Positions 6,213 through 7,507 of a DNA stretch of 7,507 nucleotides are shown piece after piece; within the stretch, counting starts at the first letter, position 1; every line of letters starts with the position of its first letter. The position numbers and the translations under genes are program-made. The DNA comes from Chitinophaga pinensis (GTDB lineage: Bacteria > Bacteroidota > Bacteroidia > M30B66). The DNA lies in contig CALQRR010000073.1 in assembly GCA_943333015.1 (NCBI GenBank), positions 1 to 7,507 on the forward strand, read 5' to 3'. Below the pieces are notes generated by a model that saw nothing but the letters and a program-made list of their open reading frames with translations, ran no database searches and had not been told where the DNA came from.

Positions 6213-6902
6213 TTACAATGTGAGGAGCGCTTCATGAAAGGCGCCAATCTCATTTGTCTTATCAACCAGATGCATTTCGTAAATCCAGTGCCGCTTCTCC
6301 CCTGTTTTACCCGGTGCATCCAAACGTATGTGATTATCGGGATGGAGGTAATTCACGGTCTCCTCGCCTTCTATGCGTTCATGCGGAAAGCGCCCGATGA
6401 GATGACCGCAATGCGTGCCCCCAAATTCCCATCCGAGCGACTGCGCCATATCCCGAGAGAAAGCAAACAACTCTGCTCCAGTACAATCAGGATGTTCCTG
6501 ATACCAAGCTTTTCCAAGTTTCCAAGCTTGTTCCACATCGGACTTCAAACGAAGTTTCAAGGGATCGTTTCCAATGACAAAGGTCATTCCCACATCGGCT
6601 TCCCAATCTTCGAACACAGGACCGAAATCGAAAAACAGAATATCATCGGTTCCGACCATCAAATCCGGTGGATTTTCACGGTAAGCAAACAGGGTATTTT
6701 TCCCAGCACGAACGATTCGTTTATGCCAGTATTTCTTTATTCCGAAGAGTTCGTAAGCGAGATCATAGAGCATATTGTTCAATTCGCGCTCCGAAATACC
6801 GCCGCGTAACATATCCCGTTTTTCGGCTTCCCTGAAAAGTTCAAACGCTTTTTTTTCTGCGTCCAGGAGCACTTGCCCGAGCTCTAATTTATGTTCCGCC
6901 AT
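6213..6902 (-). CDS. M24-family metallopeptidase (Xaa-Pro peptidase-like)
   Basis: This 229-residue protein has the pita-bread fold signatures of M24 peptidases (methionine or Xaa-Pro aminopeptidases and relatives). Candidate dinuclear metal ligands can be placed in order: Asp92 (FFDFGP), Asp103 (EADVGMTF, the usual 11-residue step), His167 (GHLIG), Glu209 (IYEMH) and Glu224 (FHEALL). His174-Glu175 (FPHE) fits the family's second HE motif. All five ligands appear present, so it is likely active, but the peptide substrate is unknown. It lacks the extra N-terminal domain of full prolidases and has no signal peptide, so it is cytosolic. I chose the ATG at 6902-6900; an upstream TTG at 6917 would add five residues. 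The gene overlaps the end of the DUF1287 gene by 14 bases, so the two are probably co-translated. Confidence 0.88.
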   Translation of the reverse strand: MAEHKLELGQVLLDAEKKAFELFREAEKRDMLRGGISERELNNMLYDLAYELFGIKKYWHKRIVRAGKNTLFAYRENPPDLMVGTDDILFFDFGPVFEDWEADVGMTFVIGNDPLKLRLKSDVEQAWKLGKAWYQEHPDCTGAELFAFSRDMAQSLGWEFGGTHCGHLIGRFPHERIEGEETVNYLHPDNHIRLDAPGKTGEKRHWIYEMHLVDKTNEIGAFHEALLTL

Positions 6903-7479
6903 AGCTGTAATGTCCAATTATTTTCCAAGAAAACAGGCAATCTTCCATCACTTGTCCCCCGCCAATATTATGCACAATTAAATACCGTTTTCCGTCAGTC
7001 GATTTCCGATTGATGAGCAATCCGATGTGTGTAATTCCGCCCCCCAAATCCCAACAAACGATGTCCCCGGGAAGGTAATCGGTAGCCATGTTGCTCATTT
7101 TTTTCACGATTCCGAAGCGCGTAAAAAAGACCATCAGATTGGGCACGCGCCGGTGATCAATATTGGAATCTGTTTTTTTCAATCCCCAACGCTTGGGATA
7201 TACGCCAAAATGCGCTTGCATGTCGGTATGAACCAAGGCTTGCAGATCGACACCCAGCTTGCGATATGCCCGAATGATTACATCGGTACACACGCCTTTG
7301 CCCGCAGGCACATCACCCATCGGATAGCTGATCCGAAAATACGTTGGATCATAGGTGACCTGATCTTTTGTAAGCGTGATAGCTGCTTGCGATAACTGTT
7401 CTTGCCATCGAACCGTTTGTGCCCGCAACGGTGCGACAATCAGCAACAAAAACAGAAGAACGATTCGGTTGAAATTCAT
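6889..7479 (-). CDS. DUF1287 exported protein, NlpC/P60-like hydrolase fold
   Basis: The 196-residue protein has a signal peptide (MNFNRIVLLFLLLIVAPLRA, probable cut after residue 20), so it acts in the periplasm or outside. The rest matches the DUF1287 family (I recall E. coli YijF as a member): YPMGDVPAGKGVCTDVIIRAY (about 52-72), DSNIDHRRVPNL (104-115), LPGDIVCW (136-143), THIGLL (150-155) and LIVHNIGGG (167-175). Cys64, His151 and His170 are the likely catalytic-type residues of the cysteine-peptidase-like fold, which suggests cleavage of a peptide such as cell-wall material; no substrate is established. Length is normal for the family. The ATG at 7479-7477 directly precedes the signal peptide. 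Only 28 bases of upstream sequence are visible, so the promoter lies partly or wholly outside the window. Confidence 0.92.
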   Translation of the reverse strand: MNFNRIVLLFLLLIVAPLRAQTVRWQEQLSQAAITLTKDQVTYDPTYFRISYPMGDVPAGKGVCTDVIIRAYRKLGVDLQALVHTDMQAHFGVYPKRWGLKKTDSNIDHRRVPNLMVFFTRFGIVKKMSNMATDYLPGDIVCWDLGGGITHIGLLINRKSTDGKRYLIVHNIGGGQVMEDCLFSWKIIGHYSYGGT

Positions 7480-7507
7480 GGGTTTGACAAATCAATATTT
7501 TCCGCCA

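Noticed and set aside
6234..6809. Long plus-strand open frame opposite the M24-like gene
   Set aside because: It is a shadow of a gene whose metal ligands are all recognisable on the minus strand.
6903..6917. TTG start for the M24-like gene
   Set aside because: A nearby ATG at 6902 gives a good N-terminus with a shorter overlap.

Overview
The window looks like chromosomal DNA from a member of the Bacteroidota. Three predicted secreted proteins end in a type IX secretion (T9SS) type A-like C-terminal domain with the FPNP or YPNP opening. The genes also lack convincing Shine-Dalgarno sites, which is usual in this phylum. The order or family cannot be fixed from the sequence alone. There are nine protein-coding genes in two convergent blocks, and no tRNA, rRNA, CRISPR array, insertion sequence or phage gene was seen.

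Plus-strand block (2-3569). It opens with the 3' part of a large secreted protein with a galactose-binding-like region and a T9SS tail. Eleven bases later comes a secreted protein with two tandem DUF1566/Lcl_C domains and a T9SS tail. A HupE/UreJ-like membrane protein starts at the very next base. The first three genes are so tightly packed that they are probably one transcript coding for two exported proteins and a polytopic membrane protein. The HupE-like frame is cut by an in-frame TAA at 2866-2868. Beyond the stop, the same frame continues for 19 codons that read like the missing last membrane helix. A separate small lipoprotein gene (3051-3569) of unknown function follows after about 120 bases.

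Minus-strand block (7479 down to 3583). In transcription order it holds a DUF1287 NlpC/P60-like exported protein, an M24-family metallopeptidase-like protein overlapping it by 14 bases, and a 90-base gap. Then come mnmH (selU; tRNA 2-selenouridine synthase) and selD (selenophosphate synthetase), joined by an ATGA start/stop overlap. Three bases after selD starts a small secreted Kazal-type protease inhibitor with a T9SS-like tail. SelD makes the selenophosphate that MnmH uses to convert 2-thiouridine to 2-selenouridine at the tRNA wobble position, so the pair is a compact selenium-modification unit. The two blocks meet at a 9-bp inverted repeat that may act as a shared terminator.

Most of the window is recognisable housekeeping or accessory content. 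The points most worth a second look are the interrupted HupE-like gene, the three-gene secreted-protein/HupE cluster, and the Kazal inhibitor attached to the selenium operon.
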